Source: JBFLYO01 sp040756745
Lineage (GTDB): Bacteria > Bacteroidota > Ignavibacteria > UBA10030 > UBA6906
Assembly (NCBI GenBank): GCA_040756745.1
Contig: JBFLYO010000027.1
Location: 1 to 57,059 of the forward strand
Direction: 5' to 3'
Length of the DNA stretch: 57,059 bases
Position numbers and translations under genes: made by a program. This document shows positions 7,346 through 16,953 of this stretch, one piece after another. The notes beneath the pieces are model-generated. The model was given only the letters and a program-made list of their open reading frames with translations, made no database searches and was not told the DNA's origin. The number at the start of each line of letters is the position of its first letter. Within the stretch, counting starts at the first letter, position 1.

Positions 7346-10300
7346 TCACCGGACTTTGGCGAGTTTCCCGATCGCTGTTTCCGTCCGATCGTTTCCCTTC
7401 ACCGCAATCTTGTAGAAGTAGTATCCGTTTGCCACTTCTTCCCCATCCTCGTCCCGGCCATCCCAGTAGACCCGGTTGAACCCCACCTGGAGTGATCCCC
7501 CGGGAGCGAGGATTTCCCGGATACGGCGACCCGCGACGGTGAAGATACGGATCGTCAGCTCATCTGGTGGCCTTGCACCCGTCAAAACGAACGTAAACCA
7601 CGTCTCCCGTGCGAACGGATTCGGATAATTGAAGAGTTGGAGAATGCGGTACGAATCGTCCACATTGACGGATACCCGGTAAACCAATGAATCCACCCCG
7701 CCAACGGTGTTCGGCTCCGAAAGGCGCACACGGAGCTCGTGGAGCCCTATTGACAGGGCAGGTCGAAACTCAGGTTCCACCGGGGGCGGAGCGGCCCCGC
7801 CCGTTCCCGCGGCCGGATTCCCGACCGGTGTGCCTGCCGGCATATTGTCCACGAACAGGTCGACACGTGGCGGTTCGACACCCGGGTTCACGAGGTCCGA
7901 AACCCGGACGACGATCCGCGGCTGGGCGGCAACATAGTCACCGTCCATAAGCTGGACGCCATCGGCAAACAGATGGACCCGAGCGGAAAGCGTGTCTTCA
8001 CTCCCCGTCATCTGGTACTCGTACAGCGTGACGTTGTTCTCCTGCACGAGGTCTTTTGCCGATGCAGGTGGACTGACTTTCACTTCAAGCGTGACTCGTC
8101 GCGGGAGGCCGCCGAGCGGAAATGGGATCGACACTGTCGAGAATCCATCCGGGGCGATCGTGCCGACCATCGCGGACGCGACCGGTCGGGGTGGCAGGCC
8201 CGGTACAATCAGGGAGAGAAGGACCCTTGCGCTGTCTGCGGCACGATACCCGCTATTGTGTACCTGCACATCAACCGTTCCCGCGGTCTGCTTGGCAACG
8301 ATGATGGGCCTGGCAACTGTGCGCGGACTGATTGCGAGATCCGCCGGTGGCTCAAATTCAAGAGACCATTCACGCAGCACCGGCGTCACCAGCGCATCGC
8401 GGCTTGCGAGGATTCCGGAAACTCGGAATCCAACATAGGCAGGGTCGCGCGTGACAGGGTCAAGGGAGGCAAGACTCACCGCCGTGCTCTCGGCCGGGAT
8501 GATGAGCAGCGTGTCTGCCGGCCCGGTCGAACGCGTGCCGATGATGGCCGCCCGCTGGTCCGTCGTCCCCGGGACTCCGCTGTTTGTCCACCTGAACGTG
8601 CCCCACCGGTGGGGGGCCGGAAGCGCGGAGGTGGTGATCGACCCCAAGCCATAGCTGTAAAAGTTTGGGACGTCAACGCTGTCCCGTGTAACCCCATCGG
8701 GACTCCATTGTTCAACCGGCACCTGTCCGCCTCCTCCCTTCCGTGCGATCAACGACCAGGCATGCCCGGGCTGCAATGAATCGATATAGTTGCTCCCCAG
8801 CAGTTTGAGCGCGGTGCGGAGACTTGACCCGACATTTGACCGCCCGTCAAAGATGACTGCAAGCGCCAGGTAGTTGCCGTTCGGCGTGCTGCTGAGGAAA
8901 CTCGTCATACTGTCTGCCTGCGCCGGTTGATTGGGCACGTCAAACGCTCTGAATGTTGCCGAACCGGTAAACTCATCCACGCGCAACGCAAGGAACCCCG
9001 ACCCGTTGACCCACCAGTATCCGCTCATCCACTGGTCGTTCACCCCCACCACTGTGTAGTAGTCCCTGTTCGCGTCGGCTCGATACCCCAGCGACTGCGC
9101 AAAGACCCGGATGGGGACGTTCGGGCTGATCGTCACGCCGGAATCCGTGACGGCCGCCTGGCGCAGCGTTTCGCCGGCAAACTGCAGGCCTGCCGCTTCC
9201 CGCCATCGCACCAGCGGAGGGGTCGGCAATGTTATCGAGACGATGAACGACGACACTGTCCAGCTCCCCACGACGCTTCCAGTCTCAGTTCTTGCACGCC
9301 AGAACCACACGCTGCCGTCCGGAAGCGACGGGGTTGTCCACTCGGCGCTCACAGGTCCCGGTCCCACGGGGCCTGATCTCTGCAGCATCGAAGAATTGAA
9401 CGACGGTACGCTGTCGAGCTCAAAGATCACCTGCATGCTCGCGGAATCCGCGCCGATGGGGCTGGATACGCGAAGCACTTGCGGCCCCGGAGGGAGAACG
9501 GTGTTCCGCAGGGGCCGGATGACCGCCAGCGTGTTCGCATAGACGTATTGCGTCACGCTCGCGCTATTGTTGGCCTCAGTCACTTCCGTGATCGCCCCCG
9601 CAGGGTCAAGGATCGCACGCATCGTATGAGTGCCGATCTGCGTCGTCCCGTGCCAGGGGACGGTGAGCGAGTCCTTGAACCGTGTCGGGCCCCGTTTGAC
9701 GTTGTTGAGCAGCGGTACGGTGTTCCCCGAGAATTCATCGGTAAGCAGAACGGTCACGCTGTCCGTCGGAACAAGGCCGTAATTGTGAAGCGCCATTGAA
9801 ACCGTCAACGCGCTGTCATTGGGAGTTGGGGCCGTCGAGCTCAGGGACAGGTCGGACGAGGCAACGGCGAGGTCGGGCTTCCGGGGAATGGCAAGCTGCG
9901 TGAGGGGATCGCCGAGCAACGGGTTGAGGTTGACCGACGCGACCGTAACGTAATTCGAGAGGGTCCCCTGCCAGAGCCGGTAGCGTGCGGTGGTGGTCAG
10001 CGCCCCGAGGCCGCGGAGAGTATCCACGGCGACTCCGGAAAGAAAGTAGTTCACGAGCGCGGAACCGATCGACGCGTAACCGAGCGACGAGGAGGCCCAC
10101 ATGCCAATCGCACCACGATTGTCGGCAAGGACGAAGTCCTCCGACAGCACATTGTTCGACGGCTCCGCGAAGGCCCCCACGTTGCAGCTCACCGAGGAGA
10201 CAAACGGAAGCCTGCCGTTGGTATTCTCCAGATCGTTCGGACTGCCTATATCGACACCCCAGATTCTCCCGCCGGAATGGCCGAGGAAATTAAGGAACAC

Positions 10301-12748
10301 CACCCCCTTCTTGACGATGTCCTTCAGCAGCTGACGGTTCTCCCCGTCGATGGTGTTCGGGGTGGACTTGTACACTCTGTACGCATACCCACCGATGGAT
10401 GGCGGGGAAACGTACTGGCTGATGGTCGCATCGCTGGTGGCGTTGAAGCTCAGGCGTTCGGCAGGCGTAGTCCCACCCGAGATAAACAGAAAGCTCTTGG
10501 TCCATTCAGCCGGGGGGGCACTGTCGTATGCGATGAGCTTGGCAACCGTCCGCTGGGCCTGCAGAGGATCCTGTGCAGGGATCCTCCCGATGAGCAACGA
10601 CGGAAGAAACGTGTAATTCGTATCAAAGCAGCCAAACCAGTTGTCCCCCGCCGGCACGCCGTAGGCGGGCACGAAATTTGACTTGATCGTCGTGCCTTTA
10701 TACCTGTGGAAATCCCAGCTGGCATCTCCAAACATCAGAAGATATGTCGGAGGGGGGCCCGGCCACTGGGTGAACGCGTACCGGAGAAATTCTTTGATCT
10801 TCTCGGCATTCAACGTGCCGTAGTTAAACTCGTCGTAGATATCCTGCACATCGACGACTGTCGTCCGGACGCCGTTTATCGACTGACGGTGTGCGGCGAG
10901 CTGCTGTGCCGCCGGGAGAAAATCACGATGCGACACGATGATGTAATCGGCCCCCGTCGCATTCGCCCGGATGTCCTTAAACATCTTCCCCGAAACCGGA
11001 AGGACATTCCTGACCCCTCCGGTGGCCACGACGACGTACCGGCGTGCGGTGCTGAACGAGTCCTGAAATGCCACGGCGTAGCCGGCGGCACTGTCCCCCG
11101 TGACTACTCCTCCAAGGATCTGTCTCCTGCCCACGAGATCGAACACCTCGATAGCAGGGGAGGTGAAGCCACTGACGGTGAACCGGAGAACGCCCCCGCC
11201 AGAGGAGGCGGGGGAGGCGAAGACCAGCTGATCTGCCGTTGCACGAAGGAGCCGGTTGTACTCAATCTCGAACCAGTCGAGGTAGAACTGATTCACGATC
11301 ATCCCGGACGGGGGATCGGACTGGATCTTCAGGATGTTCGTTCCCGGCACGAGCCATCGTGCAGGGAACGAGGCCTCGAAGCGTCCCTCCTGCCTCCCGG
11401 GGAATGTTGTTGTGCCCAGGAGAGAGTCATTCACCCAGAAGCGAGCAAGGTGGTTTGGGGTGGCAAAATTCGGCGTTGTGCTGTAGAGCCGGACCCGGAT
11501 GGTGGCCGATGAGGAGGGCGTATCGAGACTGTCGACCGAGAACGAGTGGGAGAGCACCGAACCGGGATAGTAATATTCCCACACCCACCCCTCTCCAGGC
11601 ACGGTCCCGTTGACCGTGATTTCCGAATCGCCGGTGCCGGGATAGTAGTCGGTGTTTAGCTCAAAATGCCGCAGATCCGTCGCCGACGAGATGTCCCCCG
11701 ATGGCATGCCGCCGGGAGAGGCGGAGGGTGAGAAGCGCATCCCCGGAGCAGCTCCCCAGGTAAGCCAGTACGAACTTGTGTCGGTGTAGTGATCAAAGTA
11801 GGTTGAATCCCCCCGGTTGCGCTCTGCATGAAACTCGATTGAGGAATCGGGTCGAATGACGACGGGAACCGGCACACCCCTGTAGAATAACGCTGCCGTC
11901 GATGTGTCAGGCGAACCGGGCAACGCGCCCGCAGCAGCCAGGTCGCTTCTTGTCACGTGGTACCAGCCATCAATTGCTACCGGGATCCGGTAGTACTCTC
12001 TCCCGGTGACGAACCAGTCACGGCTGGGTTCGGCAGCGATGCCGGCAGGACGTGGGAACGGGACGCGCCATTGTTTCGCCTGCTCGTAGTTCGAAATAAG
12101 CGTGCGATAGATATCCTCGAAAAAGGGATCCTTGATCTCAGGTGCCAGGACCGGCAGGGGTGACGCGCCTCCCGAGAGTCTGACGTGGATGGTACAGCTC
12201 ACGAGCCGACGGAGCGTGCCTCGGGCAGGGTTGTATTGAAGCGGGGCAAGACGAATCGTTGAGATCCGTTGAGCCCGGAGTGTGAACTGCGGGTCGGTCC
12301 AGAACTCCCGGCCGGGGAAATGCCGGTTCTGCGAGTAGGCAGTGTTGTTCTTCCGGTACTCAGCGATTACTTCGCCCTCATCGGTCGTGCGATACGCGGG
12401 AGCCGGCGCCACCGGAGGGCCGACTGTTTCTTCGTACACCTGATCGGTCACATCGGCGGTAACCCCTGCCCCGGGCGGCAGGCCGAGCGAGAGGACTTCG
12501 ACCGGAAGCTGGGGGAGTCCGGAATCGGCAGGTGTTGATGAAGTCGCCCCTCCGAACACGATATGGCGGATTCCGCCGATCTCAACAGTCGATGTCCTCA
12601 TCGGCCGGTTGACGTATCGGACGGACCATCCTCCCGACTCTGCCTTCACGGAGAAACTCCCGTCCGGCATCGTTCCCGGACCGGCGACGGCGTCATACCG
12701 GCCAACTGAAAGCAGCAAGAGGACGATGGCAAGCGCCAGGGGTCGCAT
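7346..12748 (-). CDS. C25 (gingipain-type) cysteine peptidase, PorU-like T9SS sortase candidate
   Basis: The 1800-residue product has a signal peptide (residues 1-23) and a long beta-rich pro-region. The peptidase C25 domain follows at about residues 590-970, with the probable catalytic His in FLNFLGHSGG (near 821) and Cys in VSSVSCNVGAF (near 854). CARDB/FN3-like modules lie near 985-1090 and 1500-1600. The C-terminal FlgD-like module has YNYPNPF, FTVAGRRIREI and YWDGRDEDGEEVANGYYFYK. PorU, the T9SS sortase, has the same C25-plus-FlgD order but is usually about 1150 residues. The ATG shares a base with the upstream stop (TGATG), so it is coupled to the glycosyltransferase operon. It could instead be a secreted protease. 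Confidence 0.75.
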   Translation of the reverse strand: MRPLALAIVLLLLSVGRYDAVAGPGTMPDGSFSVKAESGGWSVRYVNRPMRTSTVEIGGIRHIVFGGATSSTPADSGLPQLPVEVLSLGLPPGAGVTADVTDQVYEETVGPPVAPAPAYRTTDEGEVIAEYRKNNTAYSQNRHFPGREFWTDPQFTLRAQRISTIRLAPLQYNPARGTLRRLVSCTIHVRLSGGASPLPVLAPEIKDPFFEDIYRTLISNYEQAKQWRVPFPRPAGIAAEPSRDWFVTGREYYRIPVAIDGWYHVTRSDLAAAGALPGSPDTSTAALFYRGVPVPVVIRPDSSIEFHAERNRGDSTYFDHYTDTSSYWLTWGAAPGMRFSPSASPGGMPSGDISSATDLRHFELNTDYYPGTGDSEITVNGTVPGEGWVWEYYYPGSVLSHSFSVDSLDTPSSSATIRVRLYSTTPNFATPNHLARFWVNDSLLGTTTFPGRQEGRFEASFPARWLVPGTNILKIQSDPPSGMIVNQFYLDWFEIEYNRLLRATADQLVFASPASSGGGVLRFTVSGFTSPAIEVFDLVGRRQILGGVVTGDSAAGYAVAFQDSFSTARRYVVVATGGVRNVLPVSGKMFKDIRANATGADYIIVSHRDFLPAAQQLAAHRQSINGVRTTVVDVQDIYDEFNYGTLNAEKIKEFLRYAFTQWPGPPPTYLLMFGDASWDFHRYKGTTIKSNFVPAYGVPAGDNWFGCFDTNYTFLPSLLIGRIPAQDPLQAQRTVAKLIAYDSAPPAEWTKSFLFISGGTTPAERLSFNATSDATISQYVSPPSIGGYAYRVYKSTPNTIDGENRQLLKDIVKKGVVFLNFLGHSGGRIWGVDIGSPNDLENTNGRLPFVSSVSCNVGAFAEPSNNVLSEDFVLADNRGAIGMWASSSLGYASIGSALVNYFLSGVAVDTLRGLGALTTTARYRLWQGTLSNYVTVASVNLNPLLGDPLTQLAIPRKPDLAVASSDLSLSSTAPTPNDSALTVSMALHNYGLVPTDSVTVLLTDEFSGNTVPLLNNVKRGPTRFKDSLTVPWHGTTQIGTHTMRAILDPAGAITEVTEANNSASVTQYVYANTLAVIRPLRNTVLPPGPQVLRVSSPIGADSASMQVIFELDSVPSFNSSMLQRSGPVGPGPVSAEWTTPSLPDGSVWFWRARTETGSVVGSWTVSSFIVSITLPTPPLVRWREAAGLQFAGETLRQAAVTDSGVTISPNVPIRVFAQSLGYRADANRDYYTVVGVNDQWMSGYWWVNGSGFLALRVDEFTGSATFRAFDVPNQPAQADSMTSFLSSTPNGNYLALAVIFDGRSNVGSSLRTALKLLGSNYIDSLQPGHAWSLIARKGGGGQVPVEQWSPDGVTRDSVDVPNFYSYGLGSITTSALPAPHRWGTFRWTNSGVPGTTDQRAAIIGTRSTGPADTLLIIPAESTAVSLASLDPVTRDPAYVGFRVSGILASRDALVTPVLREWSLEFEPPADLAISPRTVARPIIVAKQTAGTVDVQVHNSGYRAADSARVLLSLIVPGLPPRPVASAMVGTIAPDGFSTVSIPFPLGGLPRRVTLEVKVSPPASAKDLVQENNVTLYEYQMTGSEDTLSARVHLFADGVQLMDGDYVAAQPRIVVRVSDLVNPGVEPPRVDLFVDNMPAGTPVGNPAAGTGGAAPPPVEPEFRPALSIGLHELRVRLSEPNTVGGVDSLVYRVSVNVDDSYRILQLFNYPNPFARETWFTFVLTGARPPDELTIRIFTVAGRRIREILAPGGSLQVGFNRVYWDGRDEDGEEVANGYYFYKIAVKGNDRTETAIGKLAKVR

Positions 12749-13497
12749 CAGATCGTTCCCGAGCGAATCCGTTGAGCGATGACTCTGAGGAGGAAGAGCG
12801 GGTTGCCGAGAAGGTATCGTCGCCAGAGCCGTCCCGGCTCCCGACACAGACGATACAGCCATTCGAGTCCGTGGCCGGCCATCCAGGCCGGCGCCGGAGT
12901 TCGAGTCCCGGCGATATAATCAATCATGGATCCGGCCGGGAGGATCACTCCCACGCTGAGGCGGGTTCGGTGCTCGGCAATCCAGAATTCTTGCACCGGC
13001 ATCCCAAAGCCGACAAAGAGGACGTCCGGACCGGCGCGGTTGATGTCATCAACAATCCTGCGGCTTTCCTCTCCCGGTTTCGCGAAATACCCGTGATGCC
13101 AGCCCGCAATCTTCAGAGCGGGAAATCGCTGCCGGAGAAGATCCACCGCCTTTCGGACAACTTCGTCGTGACCCCCGAGAAAGTAGACCGATCTCCCCTC
13201 TTCCTGAAACCGCCGGCAGAGGTCCCAGATCCAGTAGGTGAGCACCGTCCGTGGAGGAAGACGTCTGCCAAGGACGCGCGCACCGACGCGCACCCCCTCT
13301 CCGTCGCAGTACGTCACTGTGGCTGAGTTCAGCGCGTCGCGAAAGCGAGGATCGTCGCAGGCGAGATTGAGTGCGTGAACGTTGATGTACTCGTAGATCC
13401 GGCATTCCTTCTTCGCGGCATCCGCAAGTATTGCCTCTTCGAGCGTGTCCCGATCGAAGGCGTCCACGCGGACGCCCAGGAGGGTCAGCTCAGGCAT
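12748..13497 (-). CDS. WecG/TagA/CpsF-family glycosyltransferase
   Basis: The 249-residue GT26-family enzyme transfers a sugar such as N-acetylmannosamine (or its acid) to a lipid-linked intermediate at the inner face of the cytoplasmic membrane. Family signatures are INVHALNLACDDP, YCDGEGVRVGARVLG, YFLGG and LFVGFGMPVQEFWI; the C-terminus has GLEWLYRLCREPGRLWRRY, typical of WecG/TagA. The ATG at 13497 was chosen because the preceding residues are not conserved. It overlaps the GT9 gene by 8 bp and the C25 gene by 1 bp. The exact sugar cannot be told from sequence. Confidence 0.9.
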   Translation of the reverse strand: MPELTLLGVRVDAFDRDTLEEAILADAAKKECRIYEYINVHALNLACDDPRFRDALNSATVTYCDGEGVRVGARVLGRRLPPRTVLTYWIWDLCRRFQEEGRSVYFLGGHDEVVRKAVDLLRQRFPALKIAGWHHGYFAKPGEESRRIVDDINRAGPDVLFVGFGMPVQEFWIAEHRTRLSVGVILPAGSMIDYIAGTRTPAPAWMAGHGLEWLYRLCREPGRLWRRYLLGNPLFLLRVIAQRIRSGTI

Positions 13498-14638
13498 TCG
13501 CCGCGCCCCGGTAGTACTGAAGCGCGATCTCCTTTCGAAGGGAGGCAAGCACCACTTCCGGCGTGATGAGACTCATGCACGGATTCTCCGGCCGGACGCA
13601 GCGAATCTGGTCGCACGGTGAACAGGCCACGGGGCGATAGATCCACGTCCCGCGCGCCGACAACGGGGCGGTCAGCGCAGGCGATGCCGGTCCGAACAGG
13701 CCGATTACCGGCACGCCAAGGAGCGCCGCCAGGTGGAGCGGACCGGAATCGTTGCCGACGAACACGTCCGCGCCTCGGAGGACAGCGGCAGTCTCGATCA
13801 GGTCGTTGGACGGGAAGAAGCGAACGCGCGGCGAGTCATGGAACAGTTCCCTGAGGGGGTCCAGCTGGCTGCGTTCCGATTCATGGCAGACGAACACAAC
13901 ATCGTGTCCGAACTCTTCCAGAACGCTCTCCGTGAATCGTGCGAACGCGTCGATGGGCCAGGACCGGTACTCCCAGCCGGAGAAGGGATGGACAACGATA
14001 TATGGACAGCCGTTGACCACCCCCCTTGCATGGAGTTGATCGATCGTATGTCCTGCGGGCTTCCATGTCTCAAATGCATCCGTCGCTTCGCGCGATTCGC
14101 GGAACCCCAGACTGTGCAAAACCTTCCAGGAGCGCGTCTGGATATTCTCCTGTCCGAAGTGCAGGCCGGCGCGTTCACGGATGCCGATCGATTCCACCGG
14201 CGACACGCCGAGGAACGGGGTGAGGGAATCCGTCCCGTTAAGGTACCCCACGATAAACGGTGCACCGCTGGCGAGCGCCATCGCTGCGTTCCGGTTGGCG
14301 GGGCTCATGCTGCAGGCAAGATCCGGACGGAGTCTCCGGACAAGGCGCAAGGTTCGGGCGAACTGAAGGGGGGACGACGATTCGGAAACGGGGATGAGGT
14401 CGATGCCCGGCTCACAGAGGGAAACGAGGGGGGCGTACGAGCGTTCAACCACCACATGGATAACCGCGCCAGGAAAGCTCTGGCGGAATCTCCGAATGAC
14501 CGGGAGCACGGTCACGAAATCGCCCAGCCGGGTCAGCTCGATAATGACGAGCGACCTGATACCGCTCACGAGGAAATCGCTTTTGCGGGCTCTCAGCGCC
14601 CTCCACCGAAGCCACGACACCAGCAATCTAAACATCAC
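13490..14638 (-). CDS. glycosyltransferase family 9 (heptosyltransferase-like)
   Basis: The 382-residue protein matches GT9 (ADP-heptose:LPS heptosyltransferase family). The N-terminal domain has LVIIELTRLGDFVTVLPVIR and the C-terminal nucleotide-sugar domain has VGNDSGPLHLAALLGVPVIG followed by LFGP. Near the C-terminus a Cys-rich CSPCDQIRCVRPENPC stretch resembles the motif before the end of many GT9 enzymes. It should add a sugar to an LPS-like glycolipid in the cytoplasm. It begins 72 bp after the preceding gene and overlaps the next by 8 bp. Confidence 0.88.
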   Translation of the reverse strand: MMFRLLVSWLRWRALRARKSDFLVSGIRSLVIIELTRLGDFVTVLPVIRRFRQSFPGAVIHVVVERSYAPLVSLCEPGIDLIPVSESSSPLQFARTLRLVRRLRPDLACSMSPANRNAAMALASGAPFIVGYLNGTDSLTPFLGVSPVESIGIRERAGLHFGQENIQTRSWKVLHSLGFRESREATDAFETWKPAGHTIDQLHARGVVNGCPYIVVHPFSGWEYRSWPIDAFARFTESVLEEFGHDVVFVCHESERSQLDPLRELFHDSPRVRFFPSNDLIETAAVLRGADVFVGNDSGPLHLAALLGVPVIGLFGPASPALTAPLSARGTWIYRPVACSPCDQIRCVRPENPCMSLITPEVVLASLRKEIALQYYRGAANA

Positions 14639-14676
14639 CGGAAACTCCGGAGACGTGCAGGATAGTGAAACAATTG

Positions 14677-14705
14677 AAGGTACCTAAATTCGCAGCGATA
14701 TTCAA
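14677..14705 (-). promoter_or_regulatory. possible internal sigma70-type promoter before GT9
   Basis: TTGAAT (14705-14700), a 17-bp spacer and TACCTT (14682-14677) lie in the 72-bp gap of the glycosyltransferase operon, about 40 bp before the GT9 start. It could provide extra transcription of the GT9-WecG-C25 part. The match is only moderate. Confidence 0.35.
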
Positions 14706-14710
14706 TGCGC

Positions 14711-15826
14711 TCATGTCTCCGCAGCCACTCGCATGAAGAGTTGGCCATATGCTTCAACCGCACGTTCCAGAGAGTTTCGTCTCATCACGACCTCTCTCCC
14801 CCTCCGCGCCAGCTCGACGCGCAATGATGCGTCATTTCTCAGCCGATCAAGCGCGTCCCGCAGTTCCCCGCTGTTCCCCTCCTGGAAGATCAGTCCGGCA
14901 TCCCCCACCACCTGCGGGATCTCCCCGCTGTCGGAACCGATGACCGGCACCCCGCAGGCCATTGCCTCGATGAGGACCCGGCCGTACTGCTCGCGCCAGA
15001 ACCGTCCGGAGCGCGACGGCAACACCAGGACATCCATCGACCCATACTGCTGAGGCATGTCCCGACGCGCGACAGGTGCACGGAACTCCACCCGGCGTGC
15101 AATGCCAAGCGCTTCGCTTCTCTCCTTCAACCTCCTCTCGTCCCGACCGGAACCAATGATCACCAGTCTCACCTCCGGTGGCAAGTGTGCGACTGCGTCG
15201 AGAAGAATATCGACTCCCTTCCCGGCTTCAAGCCGCCCTGCATATCCGACGGTAAACTGTTCGTGGTCTTGACGAGACACCTGGTGGAACAGCTCCGTAT
15301 CGACCTCCGGCGGAATGACCGTGATGCGGTTATATCCTCTTCCGATGAATATGTCGGCCGCGCTTTGCGTGAACGCGACCCCATGACGTGCGCGCCTGAG
15401 AACGCTTCGCTCAATCGCAGCATGCAGAGACGATAGTCTGTAGGGGTATCCGACGTTCGCGTGGTCAATATTCCGCCATGTAGAGAAGACCAGCGGCCGT
15501 CTCCCCGCCAACGCCGCACATTGAAACGTCTGAAAATTCTCCGGCTCCGCATTCACGTAGAGCACGTCGGGTGCAAACTCCTTGACTTGCCGCGCCAGCC
15601 CCCTGTACCAGTGGCGGTGGGTCCTCGTCGCAAACAGGACCGGAAGAGGGACAAGGTCACAAGTCTGCGAGAGGCTCCTTGCCTCAACCCTCCGCAGCCT
15701 ATAATTGTCGTGCCAGAGGGCCGGTGCGATGACCCGGGTAGTGATGTCGAACGTTTCCGCCAGATGCCGGTACGTCCCCTGTTGGAGCGGATCCACGGCG
15801 TTATGATCGACCACGAGAAGCTTCAT
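14711..15826 (-). CDS. GT4-family glycosyltransferase
   Basis: The 371-residue protein has the GT-B fold order of family GT4: an N-terminal acceptor domain (starting MKLLVVDHNAVDP), then FTVGYAGRLEAGKGVDILLD, and the C-terminal donor-binding motif EQYGRVLIEAMACGVPVIGS with the EX7E glutamates. It should build a surface polysaccharide in the cytoplasm. Its ATG overlaps the stop of the upstream GT4 gene (ATGA). Donor and acceptor are unknown. Confidence 0.88.
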   Translation of the reverse strand: MKLLVVDHNAVDPLQQGTYRHLAETFDITTRVIAPALWHDNYRLRRVEARSLSQTCDLVPLPVLFATRTHRHWYRGLARQVKEFAPDVLYVNAEPENFQTFQCAALAGRRPLVFSTWRNIDHANVGYPYRLSSLHAAIERSVLRRARHGVAFTQSAADIFIGRGYNRITVIPPEVDTELFHQVSRQDHEQFTVGYAGRLEAGKGVDILLDAVAHLPPEVRLVIIGSGRDERRLKERSEALGIARRVEFRAPVARRDMPQQYGSMDVLVLPSRSGRFWREQYGRVLIEAMACGVPVIGSDSGEIPQVVGDAGLIFQEGNSGELRDALDRLRNDASLRVELARRGREVVMRRNSLERAVEAYGQLFMRVAAET

Positions 15827-16953
15827 CCGTGTTCCAGCTCGTCATACAGGCGAAGCACTGCCGCTGCCCCATCCTGCTTCCGCAATTCCTCCGCCCAACG
15901 CAGACCTCGCATCCGAAGATCCGCGCGCAACGAGGACGAACTCACAACCTGCTCCACAGCGGCAGCGAGTTGCTCCGACGAACGCGGATCAACCAGAATG
16001 GCCGCGTCACCTGCAATTTCGGCCATTCCACTTCTATCTGAGGTGACGACGGGCACACCCGAAGCGAGACCCTCCGCCACCGGGAGCCCAAATCCTTCGA
16101 TAAACGAAGGGTAGAGAACAGCAAGGGCTCCACGATACATGGCCGGAAGGACTTCGGGCGGGATATAGTCGAGGTGTCTGATTCGGTCACGCACAGAGGA
16201 GGCGGCAATCATCGCCGGAATATCTCTGCTGAGCCATCCAAGCTTCCCGACCAGGACCAGAACGATTCTCTCTTTGCATCTCGACGAGAGAGCTTCGAAG
16301 GCGCGGATGAGGCCCGGGATGTTCTTCCGCGGCTCGATCGTTCCCACGAACAGCAGGTACGGCTCTGTGAGTCCATAGGACTTCAGAATCCCCGCGTCTG
16401 CCGGTTGGGGATCCGGAGTGAACTCCCGGGGAATTGATGGCGGCACGACAGCGATACGGTCAGGATCAGCCGATCGCGACTCGACAAGCTCGTCGCGAGT
16501 GAAGCGTGATGGCACAATCACCGCGCGCGCTCTCCGGAGTGCCGCGTGGAGGCGGGAATCGCGCCGGACGATGTGGGGTTCGAACATTTCCGGATGCGAA
16601 CGGGAGATGAGGTCGTACACGGTCACGATGGCGTTACGGGATCGGGCGGGTGGTATGGAGGGATCTGCAGAGTGAAACAGATCATACCGACCGACAAATG
16701 TCGTCAGCGGTGGGAACCGCAGTCGTTCCCAGTACGCGCGTTTGATGAACCCCGGGATCCGTGCGGCACGCACCTGCACCCTGCCCCCTTCCAGGCGCTC
16801 AATCGCGGGGAGATCGATCGAGTTCGACCAGCCGTGCAGGATGAACTGATGGCGGGTCTCATGACCCAGGAGATCCGTCAGGAGGCGCAGCGAATACCAG
16901 CCGATCCCCCCGCGGCGGTGCTGGATATAGCTGACGTCATAGGCAATGATCAT
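15823..16953 (-). CDS. GT4-family glycosyltransferase (mannosyltransferase-like)
   Basis: The 376-residue GT-B enzyme shows IIAYDVSYIQHRRGGIGWYS at the N-terminus with the glycine-rich acceptor loop. The middle has PYLLFVGTIEPRKNIPGLIR and the donor-binding motif is PSFIEGFGLPVAEGLASGVP. The TIEPRKN motif is common in mannosyl- and rhamnosyltransferases of polysaccharide clusters. It overlaps both neighbours by four bases (ATGA), so the three GT4 genes are translated as one unit. Confidence 0.88.
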   Translation of the reverse strand: MIIAYDVSYIQHRRGGIGWYSLRLLTDLLGHETRHQFILHGWSNSIDLPAIERLEGGRVQVRAARIPGFIKRAYWERLRFPPLTTFVGRYDLFHSADPSIPPARSRNAIVTVYDLISRSHPEMFEPHIVRRDSRLHAALRRARAVIVPSRFTRDELVESRSADPDRIAVVPPSIPREFTPDPQPADAGILKSYGLTEPYLLFVGTIEPRKNIPGLIRAFEALSSRCKERIVLVLVGKLGWLSRDIPAMIAASSVRDRIRHLDYIPPEVLPAMYRGALAVLYPSFIEGFGLPVAEGLASGVPVVTSDRSGMAEIAGDAAILVDPRSSEQLAAAVEQVVSSSSLRADLRMRGLRWAEELRKQDGAAAVLRLYDELEHG

